Made by a program: the position numbers and the translations under genes
Shown here: in pieces, positions 34,809 to 44,178 of the stretch
Layout: the number at the start of each line of letters is the position of its first letter
Numbering within the stretch: position 1 is the stretch's first letter
From: Bacteroidaceae bacterium
GTDB lineage: Bacteria > Bacteroidota > Bacteroidia > Bacteroidales > Bacteroidaceae
Assembly (NCBI GenBank): GCA_017516885.1
Contig: JAFXAR010000026.1
Location: forward strand, 62,001 to 126,000
DNA length: 64,000 nt
Direction of reading: 5' to 3'
The notes under the pieces: generated by a model
Databases searched by the model: none
Told to the model about the DNA's origin: nothing
What the model saw: the letters and a program-made list of their open reading frames with translations, nothing else

Positions 34809-36611
34809 ATGAAAATAAAACTTAGAAGCGCGCAGTGTACCGAAGGCCGCCGTATGGCTGGAGCGCGTGCCCTGTGGATTGCAAATGGCATGAAGCGGGA
34901 GATGTTCGGAAAACCGATTATAGCCATTGCCAATTCGTTTACGCAATTAGTTCCGGGACATACCCATCTGCACGAGGCTGGGCAAATAGTAAAGGCTGAA
35001 ATTGAAAGGCTTGGATGCTATGCAGCGGAGTTTAATACCATTGCCATTGATGACGGTATTGCAATGGGGCACGACGGCATGCTTTATTCGCTGCCTTCAA
35101 GAGATATAATTGCCGATAGCGTGGAGTATATGTGCAATGCGCATAAGGTTGATGCGCTTGTATGCATTTCAAACTGCGACAAGATAACCCCGGGAATGCT
35201 CATGGCTGCAATGCGCCTGAATATCCCTACAGTATTTGTATCGGGCGGCCCAATGGAGAAGGGCACTTGGAAGAATGAGAATCTTGACCTTGTAATTGCA
35301 ATGGTAAAGGCCGCCGATAACTCTGTAAGCGATGAGGAACTTGCTGAAATTGAGAAGCGCTCGTGTCCCGGATGCGGATGCTGTTCGGGCATGTTTACCG
35401 CCAATTCCATGAACTCCCTTACCGAGGCTATAGGCCTCTCCCTCCCAGGCAACGGAACAATACTTGCTACACATGTTAACCGCGTGCAGCTGCTTAAGGA
35501 TGCCGCCCGTCAAGTGGTTGAGAATGCCTTTAAGTATTACGAAGAGGGCGATTGCAGTGTTCTTCCCCGCAGCATAGCAACAAGGGAGGCCTTTTTGAAT
35601 GCAATGACGCTTGATATTGCAATGGGCGGCTCAACAAATACAATCCTGCACCTTCTTGCGGTTGCCAATGAGGCCGGTGTTGACTTCAAAATGGCAGACA
35701 TTGATGCCCTTAGCCGCAAAGTCCCCTGTCTGTGCAAGCTTGCTCCCAATGGACAAAAGTATTCAGTGCAGGATTGCGGACGTGCGGGAGGCATTATAGG
35801 AATAATGGGCGAACTTGCCAAAGGCGGCCTGCTCAGCACTGGTGCAAAGCGTGTAAATGGCGCTACGCTTGCCGAGGATATTGCCCGATACTGCATAACC
35901 GGCGGGAGAGTGTCCGATGAGGCCTTGCGCATCTATTCAACAGCGCCGGCTAATGTCTTCTGCAACAAGATGGGAGCGCAGCAGTGCGTGTATGATACTC
36001 TTGACACTGACCGTGCCAATGGCTGCATACGCTCTCTTGAGAATGCATATACAAAGGATGGAGGCCTTGCAATCCTCTTTGGAAATATTGCAAAGGACGG
36101 CTGTGTGGTCAAGACCGCTGGCGTTGACGAAAGTATATGGCGCTTTAGCGGTAAGGCAAGAGTGTTCGATTCGCAGGAGGCTGCAGTGGAAGGAATCCTT
36201 GGCGGCACAGTAGAGGCCGGCGACGTGGTGGTGATAATATACGAAGGGCCAAAGGGCGGTCCGGGAATGCAGGAGATGCTTTATCCTACTTCGTATATAA
36301 AGTCGCGTCATCTTGGCAAGGAGTGCGCCTTGATTACCGATGGACGCTTCAGTGGCGGAACATCGGGACTGAGTATCGGGCACATATCTCCTGAGGCTGC
36401 CGCAGGAGGAAACATTGGCAAGCTTAGAGATGGAGATATTATTGATATTGATATTCCGGCCCGTTCAATAAATGTGCGTCTTAGTGACAAGGAACTTGAA
36501 AGCAGAGAGATGTTCCCGCTTACACGCGACAGGATTGTCTCAAAAAGCCTGAAGGCTTATGCAAACATGGTAAGCTCTGCCGATAAGGGAGGAGTAAGAA
36601 TTATAGACTAA
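34809..36611 (+). CDS. ilvD: Dihydroxy-acid dehydratase
   Basis: 600 residues. Iron-sulfur cysteines lie in [12 protein letters not shown] and [17 protein letters not shown], the Mg-binding segment is in [17 protein letters not shown], and [14 protein letters not shown] plus [20 protein letters not shown] are in the C-terminal domain. It dehydrates dihydroxy-isovalerate and dihydroxy-methylvalerate in Val/Ile/Leu synthesis. First gene of ilvD-ilvB-ilvN, three bases from ilvB. The leader of about 140 bases is A/T-rich and carries a dispersed repeat. No leader peptide rich in branched-chain codons was seen. Confidence 0.97.
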   Translation: MKIKLRSAQCTEGRRMAGARALWIANGMKREMFGKPIIAIANSFTQLVPGHTHLHEAGQIVKAEIERLGCYAAEFNTIAIDDGIAMGHDGMLYSLPSRDIIADSVEYMCNAHKVDALVCISNCDKITPGMLMAAMRLNIPTVFVSGGPMEKGTWKNENLDLVIAMVKAADNSVSDEELAEIEKRSCPGCGCCSGMFTANSMNSLTEAIGLSLPGNGTILATHVNRVQLLKDAARQVVENAFKYYEEGDCSVLPRSIATREAFLNAMTLDIAMGGSTNTILHLLAVANEAGVDFKMADIDALSRKVPCLCKLAPNGQKYSVQDCGRAGGIIGIMGELAKGGLLSTGAKRVNGATLAEDIARYCITGGRVSDEALRIYSTAPANVFCNKMGAQQCVYDTLDTDRANGCIRSLENAYTKDGGLAILFGNIAKDGCVVKTAGVDESIWRFSGKARVFDSQEAAVEGILGGTVEAGDVVVIIYEGPKGGPGMQEMLYPTSYIKSRHLGKECALITDGRFSGGTSGLSIGHISPEAAAGGNIGKLRDGDIIDIDIPARSINVRLSDKELESREMFPLTRDRIVSKSLKAYANMVSSADKGGVRIID

Positions 36612-36614
36612 ACA

Positions 36615-38309
36615 ATGGGAAAAGAGAGAATTAGTGGCAGCGAGGCTCTTTTGCGCTCGCTAATAAATGAAGGCGTGGACACAATCTTCGGTTATCCGGG
36701 TGGTTCAATTATGCCTGTTTTTGATGCCTTGTACGATTACAAGGACAAGTTCCGCAACGTGCTTGTGCGCCATGAGCAGGGTGCAGTGCATGCTGCGCAG
36801 GGTTATGCTCGCAGTTCGGGCAAGGTAGGTCTTTGCATTGTCACAAGCGGCCCGGGTGCAACAAATACGCTTACCGGCATAAGCGATGCCATGCTGGACA
36901 GCACTCCGGTGGTGGTAATTGCCGGCCAGGTAAGTACGGCTGTGCTTGGCACGGATGCGTTCCAGGAGATTGACTTTGTGGGCATTACCCAGCCTATTAC
37001 AAAGTGGAGCTACCAAATACGCCGTCCAGAGGATATTCCATGGGCTGTGGCGCGTGCCTTTTATATTGCCGGGACAGGGCGTCCCGGTCCGGTGGTGCTT
37101 GACTTTAACAAGGATGCTCAGGTTGCAATGTTTGACTATGAGCCGGCAACTGTGGACAGTGTCCGCAGCTATATCCCTTATCCTGCACCGTCTTCAGCGG
37201 CTATTGAGGAGGCTGCACGTCTCATCAATGAAGCCGAACGTCCATTCCTTTTGGCTGGACAGGGAGTGGAACTGGGCGAGGCGCATGAGGAACTCAAGGC
37301 GCTGGTGGAGAAGGCCGGCATTCCAGTTGCGCGTACAATGATGGCGCTTTCTGCATTGCCAAGTGACCATCCGCATTGCGTGGGCATGCTTGGAATGCAT
37401 GGAAACTATGGCCCTAATGTCAATACTAATAAATGTGACCTTTTGATAGCTGTGGGCATGCGTTTCAGCGACCGTGTTACAGGCCGAATATCGGAATATG
37501 CCCGTCAGGCAAAGATTATTCACATAGATATTGACCATGCCGAAATAAACAAGAATGTTACAGTTGACCTTCCTATTGTGGGCGACTGCAAGGAAGTGCT
37601 GCCTATGCTTACAGAACTTGTCAGGCCGGCAGAGCACCGTGAATGGATAGAAAGTTTCAGAAAATACAACAGCATAGAGCATGAACGTGTGATTGCAAAG
37701 GCAATTAACCCGGGCGAAGGCCCAATACTAATGGGGGAGGTTGCGCGCAAGGTAAGCGAGGCAACAGGCAACAGTGCAATCCTGGTTACCGATGTTGGCC
37801 AGAACCAGCTTATGTCTGCGCGTTATTTCAAGTTTACCCAGCCTCACAGCATCCTGACCTCTGGCGGTCTTGGTACAATGGGCTATGGCCTGCCGGCTGC
37901 AATAGGCGCTAAAATTGCAATGCCAGAACGCACTGTCTGCCTTTTTACAGGCGATGGCGGTTTTCAGATGAATATACAGGAATTGGGCACTATTATGGAG
38001 CAGGGCGCTGCTGTAAAGATGATACTGCTAAACAATAACTATCTTGGCAATGTGCGCCAGTGGCAGGAAATGTTTTTCAACCACCGCTATTCGTGGACAC
38101 CTATGCACAACCCCGATTATAATCTTATTGCAAGCGGTTATGGCATTGCTTCGCGTCTTGTTGTGGAGCGCAGCGAACTTGACGATGCCATTAGGGAAAT
38201 GCTTGAGACACCGGCACCGTTCCTGTTGCATGTGGCTGTGCAGGAGGAGGCGAATGTGATGCCTATGACACCCCCGGGCGCGCCTGTTGATGAGATGATT
38301 TTTGAATAA
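36615..38309 (+). CDS. ilvB: Acetolactate synthase, large (catalytic) subunit
   Basis: 564 residues. ThDP enzyme with N-terminal GYPGGSIMPVFDALYD, catalytic Glu in VRHEQGAVHAAQGYARSSG, FAD-site GMLGMHGNYGPN, and C-terminal ThDP/Mg motif GDGGFQMNIQEL ... NNNYLGNVRQWQ. It condenses two pyruvates, or pyruvate and 2-oxobutyrate. The regulatory subunit is encoded six bases downstream. Confidence 0.97.
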   Translation: MGKERISGSEALLRSLINEGVDTIFGYPGGSIMPVFDALYDYKDKFRNVLVRHEQGAVHAAQGYARSSGKVGLCIVTSGPGATNTLTGISDAMLDSTPVVVIAGQVSTAVLGTDAFQEIDFVGITQPITKWSYQIRRPEDIPWAVARAFYIAGTGRPGPVVLDFNKDAQVAMFDYEPATVDSVRSYIPYPAPSSAAIEEAARLINEAERPFLLAGQGVELGEAHEELKALVEKAGIPVARTMMALSALPSDHPHCVGMLGMHGNYGPNVNTNKCDLLIAVGMRFSDRVTGRISEYARQAKIIHIDIDHAEINKNVTVDLPIVGDCKEVLPMLTELVRPAEHREWIESFRKYNSIEHERVIAKAINPGEGPILMGEVARKVSEATGNSAILVTDVGQNQLMSARYFKFTQPHSILTSGGLGTMGYGLPAAIGAKIAMPERTVCLFTGDGGFQMNIQELGTIMEQGAAVKMILLNNNYLGNVRQWQEMFFNHRYSWTPMHNPDYNLIASGYGIASRLVVERSELDDAIREMLETPAPFLLHVAVQEEANVMPMTPPGAPVDEMIFE

Positions 38310-38315
38310 AAGCGT

Positions 38316-38864
38316 ATGGAAAAAAAACTTTTTACAATTATTATATATACCGAGAATATTGCCGGTATGCTTAACCAGGTTACAGCAGAGTTTACCCGCC
38401 GCATGATGAACATTGATACTATAACTGCATCTTCGTCATCGGTTGAAGGGGTGCACCGCTATACAATATCGCTGTGGGGCGAAGAGGATTCCGTGCAGAA
38501 GGTTACAAAGAGAATTGCCAAAAAGGTGGATGTGCTGAAGGCCGACTATTACACCGATAGCGAAATCTTCTTCCAGGAGGTTGCCCTCTACAAGCTTTCT
38601 ACTCCCAAGATGCTTGAAAAAAGCAGCATCTCCCGCATTATACGGCATAACAATGCCCGCGTGATTGAGGTAAACGCCAACTACTCGGTGGTTGAGGTAA
38701 CAGGCCAGACTGATACAATCATGGCACTGTATGATGAATTTGTAGCCCAGGACTGTGTGCTGCAGTTCGTCAAGTCGGGCCGTGTGGCTGTGCCCCGCGC
38801 CTCTCAGGCAGCGCTTGGAGAACTGCTGTTCGATGAGGATTACAAGCGCAAGGCGGTAAAGTGA
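38316..38864 (+). CDS. ilvN: Acetolactate synthase, small (regulatory) subunit
   Basis: 182 residues with an N-terminal ACT domain (FTIIIYTENIAGMLNQVTAEF, about 5-75) and the C-terminal ALS_ss domain (LEKSSISRIIRHNNARVIEV, about 95-165). It binds branched-chain amino acids and confers feedback inhibition on IlvB. It ends the ilv group: ilvC does not follow, and the next gene has its own promoter. Confidence 0.95.
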   Translation: MEKKLFTIIIYTENIAGMLNQVTAEFTRRMMNIDTITASSSSVEGVHRYTISLWGEEDSVQKVTKRIAKKVDVLKADYYTDSEIFFQEVALYKLSTPKMLEKSSISRIIRHNNARVIEVNANYSVVEVTGQTDTIMALYDEFVAQDCVLQFVKSGRVAVPRASQAALGELLFDEDYKRKAVK

Positions 38865-38940
38865 GCATGGCTGTCGCAGAATAATGCAATTCGGCCTGAA
38901 AAGTATAGGGATTTTCCTCTCTTACTATAGGTTTTTTCCC

Positions 38941-38971
38941 TTTCATTAAGGTTTTTCTACATATATTTTTG
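38941..38971 (+). promoter_or_regulatory. Promoter of the low-complexity exported protein gene
   Basis: TTTC-N19-TATTTTTG. The -7 box matches TAnnTTTG, 32 bases before the ATG. Confidence 0.5.
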
Positions 38972-39003
38972 CATCAAGAATAATCCACCAAAAATATACA
39001 GCT

Positions 39004-40467
39004 ATGAAAAGGCTTGATGAAAACATTAGATTTGGAGGTCTCGCAGCGGTTCTGCTGATGTTGATGGCCGTCTGTCCCGATGCTTTGTTTGCGCAGGTAG
39101 ACGACATCTATTTCGTTCCTACAAAAAAACAGGAAAAAGACCTCGTAGTGAAGAGTACTGAAGAAAAGTACAAAATTCAGAGTGATAAGGCAAAAGGCAT
39201 TGCTCAACGCGATGTTGACGAGTATAACCGTCGTATAGGCTATACTAATGACCCTGAATCGTATGTCGATGAGTATTACGGTGACGAGGAGTATGCGGCA
39301 GCTGAGTATGAGGATTACGAATATTCAACAAGAATAGTGCGTTTCCGCAGTCCGCGCAGCGCATTTGGCAGTGTTCTTTACTGGGACTTAGCATACGGCT
39401 GCGGCATTAACGATTGGCTGGTCTATGATAACGGATATAGCATTGATATATATCCAACAGTCAATAATCCTCTCTATTCTTTTGGCAGTTCATTTTTTTG
39501 GAATTCTGTAAATTACTACAACTGGCGCAATTGGTACTATGATTATGACTGGCGCTATTACAGCACTTTCAGGTATTGGGACTACGGTCACTGGCATCCT
39601 TACGGCTATTGCGCTCCTGGCTACCACGCTCATTTGTGGGGTCACGCAGGAAACTGGAACTATCATGTTCCAACAAACGGCAGTACAAGAAACTGGCGCT
39701 CAGAACCCATGAAAAGGCCGTCGGGCAGCAGTCAGGCACATAGGAACGGTAAAGGTGTCAATCTTAGAGGCGGCAAGGGCAATGGCAATGTTGCATCCGG
39801 CAATAGAGAGAATAACGGCAATGTGAATCTCAGAAGCGGCAACCGCAAACCTAATGATGCAGCTGTTTCAGGCAGTGGAAGAGAGTTGCGTGTTGGTTCA
39901 GGCAAAAAAGCTGAAGGGCAGGCAAGGCCAAACCGCCAGCAGCCTGTAAGGAACATGCAGGGCGGCAGCAAAAACACTGATAAAGGCAATGTGCGTGCCG
40001 GTGGTGGAAGAAGCCGTTCTACACAGGCTGTCAATTCTGGAGTGAATGGTGGAAATGCAAAGAATGTTAGAGGTTCATCCGGCGGTTCTGTCCAGGAGAG
40101 GGTTAACCGTCCGGCATCAAGGAATAATAATCGTGGAGTAAACGTGGGCAACCGCCGCGGCTCTTCATCTTCGGGCAACTATAACCGTCCGAGCAGTACA
40201 GGCGTAACTCGTTCACGCAGCACATCTACCCCGGCCCGCAGCAGTTCCGGCGCAAGTTACGGGAATTCACGCTCTCGTTCCGGTTCAAGCTACAGCAGCG
40301 GCAGCTCGCGCAGCAGTTCAGGCTCAAACTACGGCAACAGCGGCAGTTCGCGCAGCAGTTCAGGCTCAAGCTATAGCAGCGGTGGCAGTTCGCGTGGCGG
40401 TTCAGGCGGTGGCTTCAGCGGTGGCGGCGCAACACGCTCAGGCGGCGGAGGTGGACGTGGAAGGTAA
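39004..40467 (+). CDS. Exported protein with aromatic core and Ser/Gly/Arg/Asn-rich tail
   Basis: 487 residues. Signal peptide ending ALFAQ (about residues 1-36). An acidic Tyr/Glu segment (ESYVDEYYGDEEYAAAEYED, about 95-115) is followed by an unusually aromatic region rich in Trp, Tyr and His (NYYNWRNWYYDYDWRYY; WGHAGNWNYH, about 155-235). The last 250 residues are low complexity, strongly basic and disordered-looking, with repeats of SSRSSSGS-NYGNS and a Gly-rich end (GGGGGRGR). No domain is recognised. The composition suggests a surface or matrix protein binding polyanions or sugars; this is speculation. It lies 57 bases upstream of a beta-barrel gene. Confidence 0.75.
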   Translation: MKRLDENIRFGGLAAVLLMLMAVCPDALFAQVDDIYFVPTKKQEKDLVVKSTEEKYKIQSDKAKGIAQRDVDEYNRRIGYTNDPESYVDEYYGDEEYAAAEYEDYEYSTRIVRFRSPRSAFGSVLYWDLAYGCGINDWLVYDNGYSIDIYPTVNNPLYSFGSSFFWNSVNYYNWRNWYYDYDWRYYSTFRYWDYGHWHPYGYCAPGYHAHLWGHAGNWNYHVPTNGSTRNWRSEPMKRPSGSSQAHRNGKGVNLRGGKGNGNVASGNRENNGNVNLRSGNRKPNDAAVSGSGRELRVGSGKKAEGQARPNRQQPVRNMQGGSKNTDKGNVRAGGGRSRSTQAVNSGVNGGNAKNVRGSSGGSVQERVNRPASRNNNRGVNVGNRRGSSSSGNYNRPSSTGVTRSRSTSTPARSSSGASYGNSRSRSGSSYSSGSSRSSSGSNYGNSGSSRSSSGSSYSSGGSSRGGSGGGFSGGGATRSGGGGGRGR

Positions 40468-40499
40468 GTTCTTCCAGATTTGAGAGTATTTTCCGAAGT

Positions 40500-40517
40500 T
40501 CAAACAGCTTTTAAATT
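40500..40517. repeat. Copy of the dispersed repeat between two envelope genes
   Basis: TTCAAACAGCTTTTAAATTT resembles the reverse complement of the 22164 repeat (AAATTCAAACAGCTTCTAA) with a rearranged A/T end. Confidence 0.3.
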
Positions 40518-40524
40518 TACAGTT

Positions 40525-42087
40525 ATGAAACGGTTTATATATATACTATTGTTAGCAGTTCCGGGTTGTGTTTGCGCACAGAATATGTACGACGTTACTC
40601 CTCTGGTTGAGAACTCTTTGTCGGGAACTTCACGCTTTATTTCTATGGGTGGTTCAATGGGTGCTTTGGGCGGCGATGTCTCTGTAATGGGAACAAACCC
40701 GGCAGGCATAGCTCTTTACAGAAACAATGATGCATCAATTACCGGTTTCCTGGATATGAGAAATTCCAAGGCTGCGTACAATGGCACTGATACAGATAGT
40801 GACAAGGCATCGGCAGGAATCATGAATCTCTCAGCCGTTATTACCGGCAAACTTAACAACGCCAGTGCTCTTAAATATGTAAATATAGGATTCGGCTATC
40901 GCAAGAGCACGAACCTTGCCAATAACTTTGAAATGAGGGGCACGCCGGTTGCATACTCACAGCAGTATGGCAAGGACCTTGTATATTCGCAGCAGTATGC
41001 CATGAGATACCTTTATGACCTCAGGCCGTTTAATATAAACGAGGAGTCGCCATCTTACCGTCACTTTGATGCGTTGCAGTTCAGCTGGATTCCACTTATG
41101 GCAGTTTACTCTAACCTTGGTGATGCCGATGGAAATTTTATAACAAAGCCCGATGGCTCATTGGTCTTCACTCCAGATTATGTGCATTTCATAAGCGAAG
41201 AGAGAGGTGGGGTGGATGAATTTGACTTCAATATATCGGCTAATGTAGATGACCGTTTCTATTTTGGAGCAACTTTGTCTGTTGCCAACGTGGAATACGA
41301 TTATTACAGCCGCTATAGCGAAAGCGATGCCGATGGCGAGATTTATTCTCTGTGTACAAGCAATTACTTTGAGGCGACCGGCGTGAGCCTGAAGCTGGGT
41401 GCTATTGTAAGGCCTTTCAAATACTCGCCGTTCAAGCTCGGTGTGGCCGTGCATACCCCTACCTGGTACAGATTCAAGAGCAGTTCGTATTCCGAAATGA
41501 CAGGCCCTTATGGCGATTACTATGATACAAGGTACAGCGAGATGTACGCCCAGGACTTCAGGACAAAGTTCAACCTTAGCACTCCATGGAAAGTAATAGC
41601 ATCGGCATCGTACACATTCGGCAGCGTAATGGCGCTTAATGCCGAGTATGAGTATATGGATTATGCAAGCACAAGGTTCGGCTCTTTTAAGATTGGCGCA
41701 GATGGCGCGCAGAACGATGAGGTTAAGTATAATTTGCATGCGCAGCACACAATGCGTGCCGGAGCAGAGTTCAACGTGGGTGGCGGCATTAGCCTTCGTG
41801 CAGGATACTGCTATTCAACCGCTCCTTTCAAGACCACAGCGTTTAAGTCAATGGAGAATATGTCGGTTGTATCAACAGCTACCGAATTTAACAATAAGTA
41901 CGATAAGGAACTGATAACATTTGGCGCAGGATACAGAGGCAAATTGTGGTACTTTGACATGGCATACGTTTGGAAAACGCAGAAATCGGACTTCTACTCT
42001 TATTGCGACCCTGATGACTATAACCCGGCAGCAAAGGTCAGCTATTCCGACCACACTATAACTGCAACCTTGGGCGTAAGGTTCTAA
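40525..42087 (+). CDS. FadL/OmpP1-like outer-membrane beta-barrel protein
   Basis: 520 residues from the ATG at 40525 (MKRFIYILLLAVPGCVCAQ signal); 15 earlier codons lack signal character. After cleavage, NSLSGTSRFISMGGSMGALGG with GTNPAGIALYR is the N-terminal motif of hemin receptor/FadL-like barrels in Bacteroidota. Alternating beta-strands follow, ending in YSDHTITATLGVRF with a terminal Phe as in barrels inserted by BamA. Substrate unknown; the family includes long-chain fatty-acid and aromatic transporters. It is probably co-transcribed with the low-complexity exported protein upstream and converges with the DUF4421 gene seven bases away, without a visible terminator. Confidence 0.82.
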   Translation: MKRFIYILLLAVPGCVCAQNMYDVTPLVENSLSGTSRFISMGGSMGALGGDVSVMGTNPAGIALYRNNDASITGFLDMRNSKAAYNGTDTDSDKASAGIMNLSAVITGKLNNASALKYVNIGFGYRKSTNLANNFEMRGTPVAYSQQYGKDLVYSQQYAMRYLYDLRPFNINEESPSYRHFDALQFSWIPLMAVYSNLGDADGNFITKPDGSLVFTPDYVHFISEERGGVDEFDFNISANVDDRFYFGATLSVANVEYDYYSRYSESDADGEIYSLCTSNYFEATGVSLKLGAIVRPFKYSPFKLGVAVHTPTWYRFKSSSYSEMTGPYGDYYDTRYSEMYAQDFRTKFNLSTPWKVIASASYTFGSVMALNAEYEYMDYASTRFGSFKIGADGAQNDEVKYNLHAQHTMRAGAEFNVGGGISLRAGYCYSTAPFKTTAFKSMENMSVVSTATEFNNKYDKELITFGAGYRGKLWYFDMAYVWKTQKSDFYSYCDPDDYNPAAKVSYSDHTITATLGVRF

Positions 42088-42093
42088 TGCCGG

Positions 42094-43176
42094 TTATTTC
42101 CTTCGCCAGAAGTTGATGCCAAAGTAGACGTTCACTACTCCGAACCCATTGAGTATTGATATGGTGCTCTTGTTGTAGGAATAGGTATGTGCCACAAGCG
42201 ATGCACCGGCATAGTAACGGCTGTTATTGTATACAATTGCCGCGCGTGTTATAAAGTCGAAATTTATACTTGACAAAAACTCCTTGCTGTTGTGAAGCTT
42301 CAGCGAGGTGTTTTTGTATCCTATAGCCGGTGTCATTGATATATTGGCAAGGAAATCCTTTGCAAAAACCCAGTTGTAGCTGTACCCAAAGTTGATGCTG
42401 AAGTCTTTGTATTTTATATCGCGGAACTTGAGGTCCTGATTTAGGCGCTCCTCAATCTTATCGTCAAACTTTGTATGGTCGAAATGAAACGACTGTTCGT
42501 TGTAGGTTAATCCCAAAATGAATGAACCGGCGCTGATTCTCTGGTTGGTCGACTGGCTGTATGCTGCGGGGTATGAGAATTTCTTGTTGTTGAATATGTA
42601 GTATACATTCACTCCTTTCTGCTGTACTGAGAGACCGTCAAACCTGTGGTTATACTCCTTAATATCTTCGTTTCCTTCCTTAAATCCTTTCAGGGAACGT
42701 ATTCTGTATCCCTCACTGCGCTTGCGGTAGAATAGGTCAATGCCTGCTGCTGCGGTGTAAAAACTGAGGTTTATGTCGGTTTGAGGGGCATTGCCTCCAA
42801 GTTCAAAGCTGTATCCTAAAAACAGCCATCTCCAGCCCAGATATAGTCCTAACTTATGTCTGCTGCCGGGGACAAGGGTGATGCTTTGCTCTGCATCAAC
42901 TGCCGAAAAACGGTAATAGTCGTAGCAGTATGAATACTGGGGCATGACGGTAAGGTTGTAGAGATTGGGAGAGACGTAAAGGCTGTCTTTCCCGTCAAGG
43001 GTGTTTTCAATGAAATCCTTTGTTCCATGCAGCAGCTCCACTGTGTTGTTCACAACCTTCTCTTTAACTGTAAGGGCCTTTTTCTCCTGCGCTGCCGCAG
43101 AAGTTATGGCCAATAAGGCTGTCATGAGCAAGATGAACCTTTTTGCCGCTTTGTCTATTGTGGAGTTTGCCTTCAT
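42094..43176 (-). CDS. DUF4421 family outer-membrane-like protein
   Basis: 360 residues with signal peptide (LLMTALLAITSAAAQ). Beta-rich with amphipathic strands (HKLGLYLGWRWLFLGYSFEL, NVYYIFNNKKFSYPAAYSQS), ending INFWRRK. This matches the DUF4421 family of Bacteroidota, with function unknown. Last gene of a five-gene minus-strand operon beginning at 47048. Confidence 0.8.
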   Translation of the reverse strand: MKANSTIDKAAKRFILLMTALLAITSAAAQEKKALTVKEKVVNNTVELLHGTKDFIENTLDGKDSLYVSPNLYNLTVMPQYSYCYDYYRFSAVDAEQSITLVPGSRHKLGLYLGWRWLFLGYSFELGGNAPQTDINLSFYTAAAGIDLFYRKRSEGYRIRSLKGFKEGNEDIKEYNHRFDGLSVQQKGVNVYYIFNNKKFSYPAAYSQSTNQRISAGSFILGLTYNEQSFHFDHTKFDDKIEERLNQDLKFRDIKYKDFSINFGYSYNWVFAKDFLANISMTPAIGYKNTSLKLHNSKEFLSSINFDFITRAAIVYNNSRYYAGASLVAHTYSYNKSTISILNGFGVVNVYFGINFWRRK

Positions 43177-43190
43177 GCCTGAAACTGCTT

Positions 43191-44171
43191 CTAAACAATC
43201 TTGCCGAGAATTTTGTCAAGAACCCAGTTCGTTGGGGTTGCGCTTATGCTGTCGCAGGCGCAATTGCCTTTGTGCTGCAGATGTTCGACAATGTTTCTTA
43301 TAAGCGGCAGCTGCACATAGGTGGGATTGGGCACATTGAATGTCTGTGTTCCATTTCCGTTGCGCATTTCTATGGGCTCGAAAGTGAACACTGAGAATTT
43401 AATTGTTCCCTTGCTGCCGAATATTTCAATATGGTCCTCTTTTGACGATTCGTCCGAGACAAAGCACCATGAGCCTGAACCGGGAATGCCTGTCTCAAAC
43501 TTGAAGCATGCGCTTACTGTATCTTCGGCCTTGTATAGCCCTCCGCGGTTAGCGGCATAGCCTTCGGCATAGAGTATGCAGCCGAACATCTCCTGGAGAA
43601 GGTCTATCTGGTGCGGCGCAAGGTCATAGAAATATCCTCCTCCTGCAATGTCGGGGATTACACGCCATGGCAGATTGTCGCGGTTGTAGTCAAGGTCGCG
43701 CGGCGGAACTGAAAAACGTATCTGAACATTGAGTATGCTGCCAATCTGCGGCAGAAGTTCTCTTACCTTTTGGAAATAGGGCAGATAGCGGCGGTAATAT
43801 GCTACAAAGCATGGCACGCCTGTTTCGCGTGAGATGCGGTTTATGCGCGTGCAGTCCTCATAGCTTGCAGCCAAGGGCTTTTCAACATAAACCGGTTTCC
43901 CCGCCTTCATTGCCATAATGGCGTATGTTGCATGGGACGATGGCGGCGTTGCAATGTAAACAGCGTTTACGGCCGGGTCGTCTATGAGGGCTTGGGCATC
44001 GGTGTACCAGTGCGTGATGTTGTGGCGTTTGGCGTAGGCTTTGGTTTTCTCTTTGTCGCGCCCCATTACAGCTACTACCTCCGACCCTTTCACGACAGCA
44101 AATGCCGGACCGCTCTTCTTTTCTGTGGCTTCGCCACAGCCTATGAATCCCCATTTTACGGTAATGTCCAT
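43191..44171 (-). CDS. Gfo/Idh/MocA-family oxidoreductase
   Basis: 326 residues. N-terminal Rossmann fold (VKWGFIGCGEATEKKSGPAF), the family motif VEKPLAASYEDC (about residues 95-107) with the catalytic Lys, and C-terminal sheet domain with DLAPHQIDLLQEMFG, whose His corresponds to the common active-site His. It would oxidise or reduce a sugar or cyclitol derivative with NAD(P). It lies inside an operon of envelope proteins, so a role in surface-glycan metabolism is possible but unproven. Confidence 0.92.
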   Translation of the reverse strand: MDITVKWGFIGCGEATEKKSGPAFAVVKGSEVVAVMGRDKEKTKAYAKRHNITHWYTDAQALIDDPAVNAVYIATPPSSHATYAIMAMKAGKPVYVEKPLAASYEDCTRINRISRETGVPCFVAYYRRYLPYFQKVRELLPQIGSILNVQIRFSVPPRDLDYNRDNLPWRVIPDIAGGGYFYDLAPHQIDLLQEMFGCILYAEGYAANRGGLYKAEDTVSACFKFETGIPGSGSWCFVSDESSKEDHIEIFGSKGTIKFSVFTFEPIEMRNGNGTQTFNVPNPTYVQLPLIRNIVEHLQHKGNCACDSISATPTNWVLDKILGKIV

Positions 44172-44178
44172 AACTTGC

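Noticed and set aside
40250..40440. Repeated nucleotide units that could suggest a CRISPR or minisatellite
   Set aside because: They encode the Ser/Gly repeats of the exported protein in frame, with no uniform repeat-spacer pattern; no CRISPR array is present in the window.
41158..41748. 196-codon minus-strand frame
   Set aside because: Antisense to the FadL-like barrel gene, whose signal peptide and C-terminal Phe are clear.
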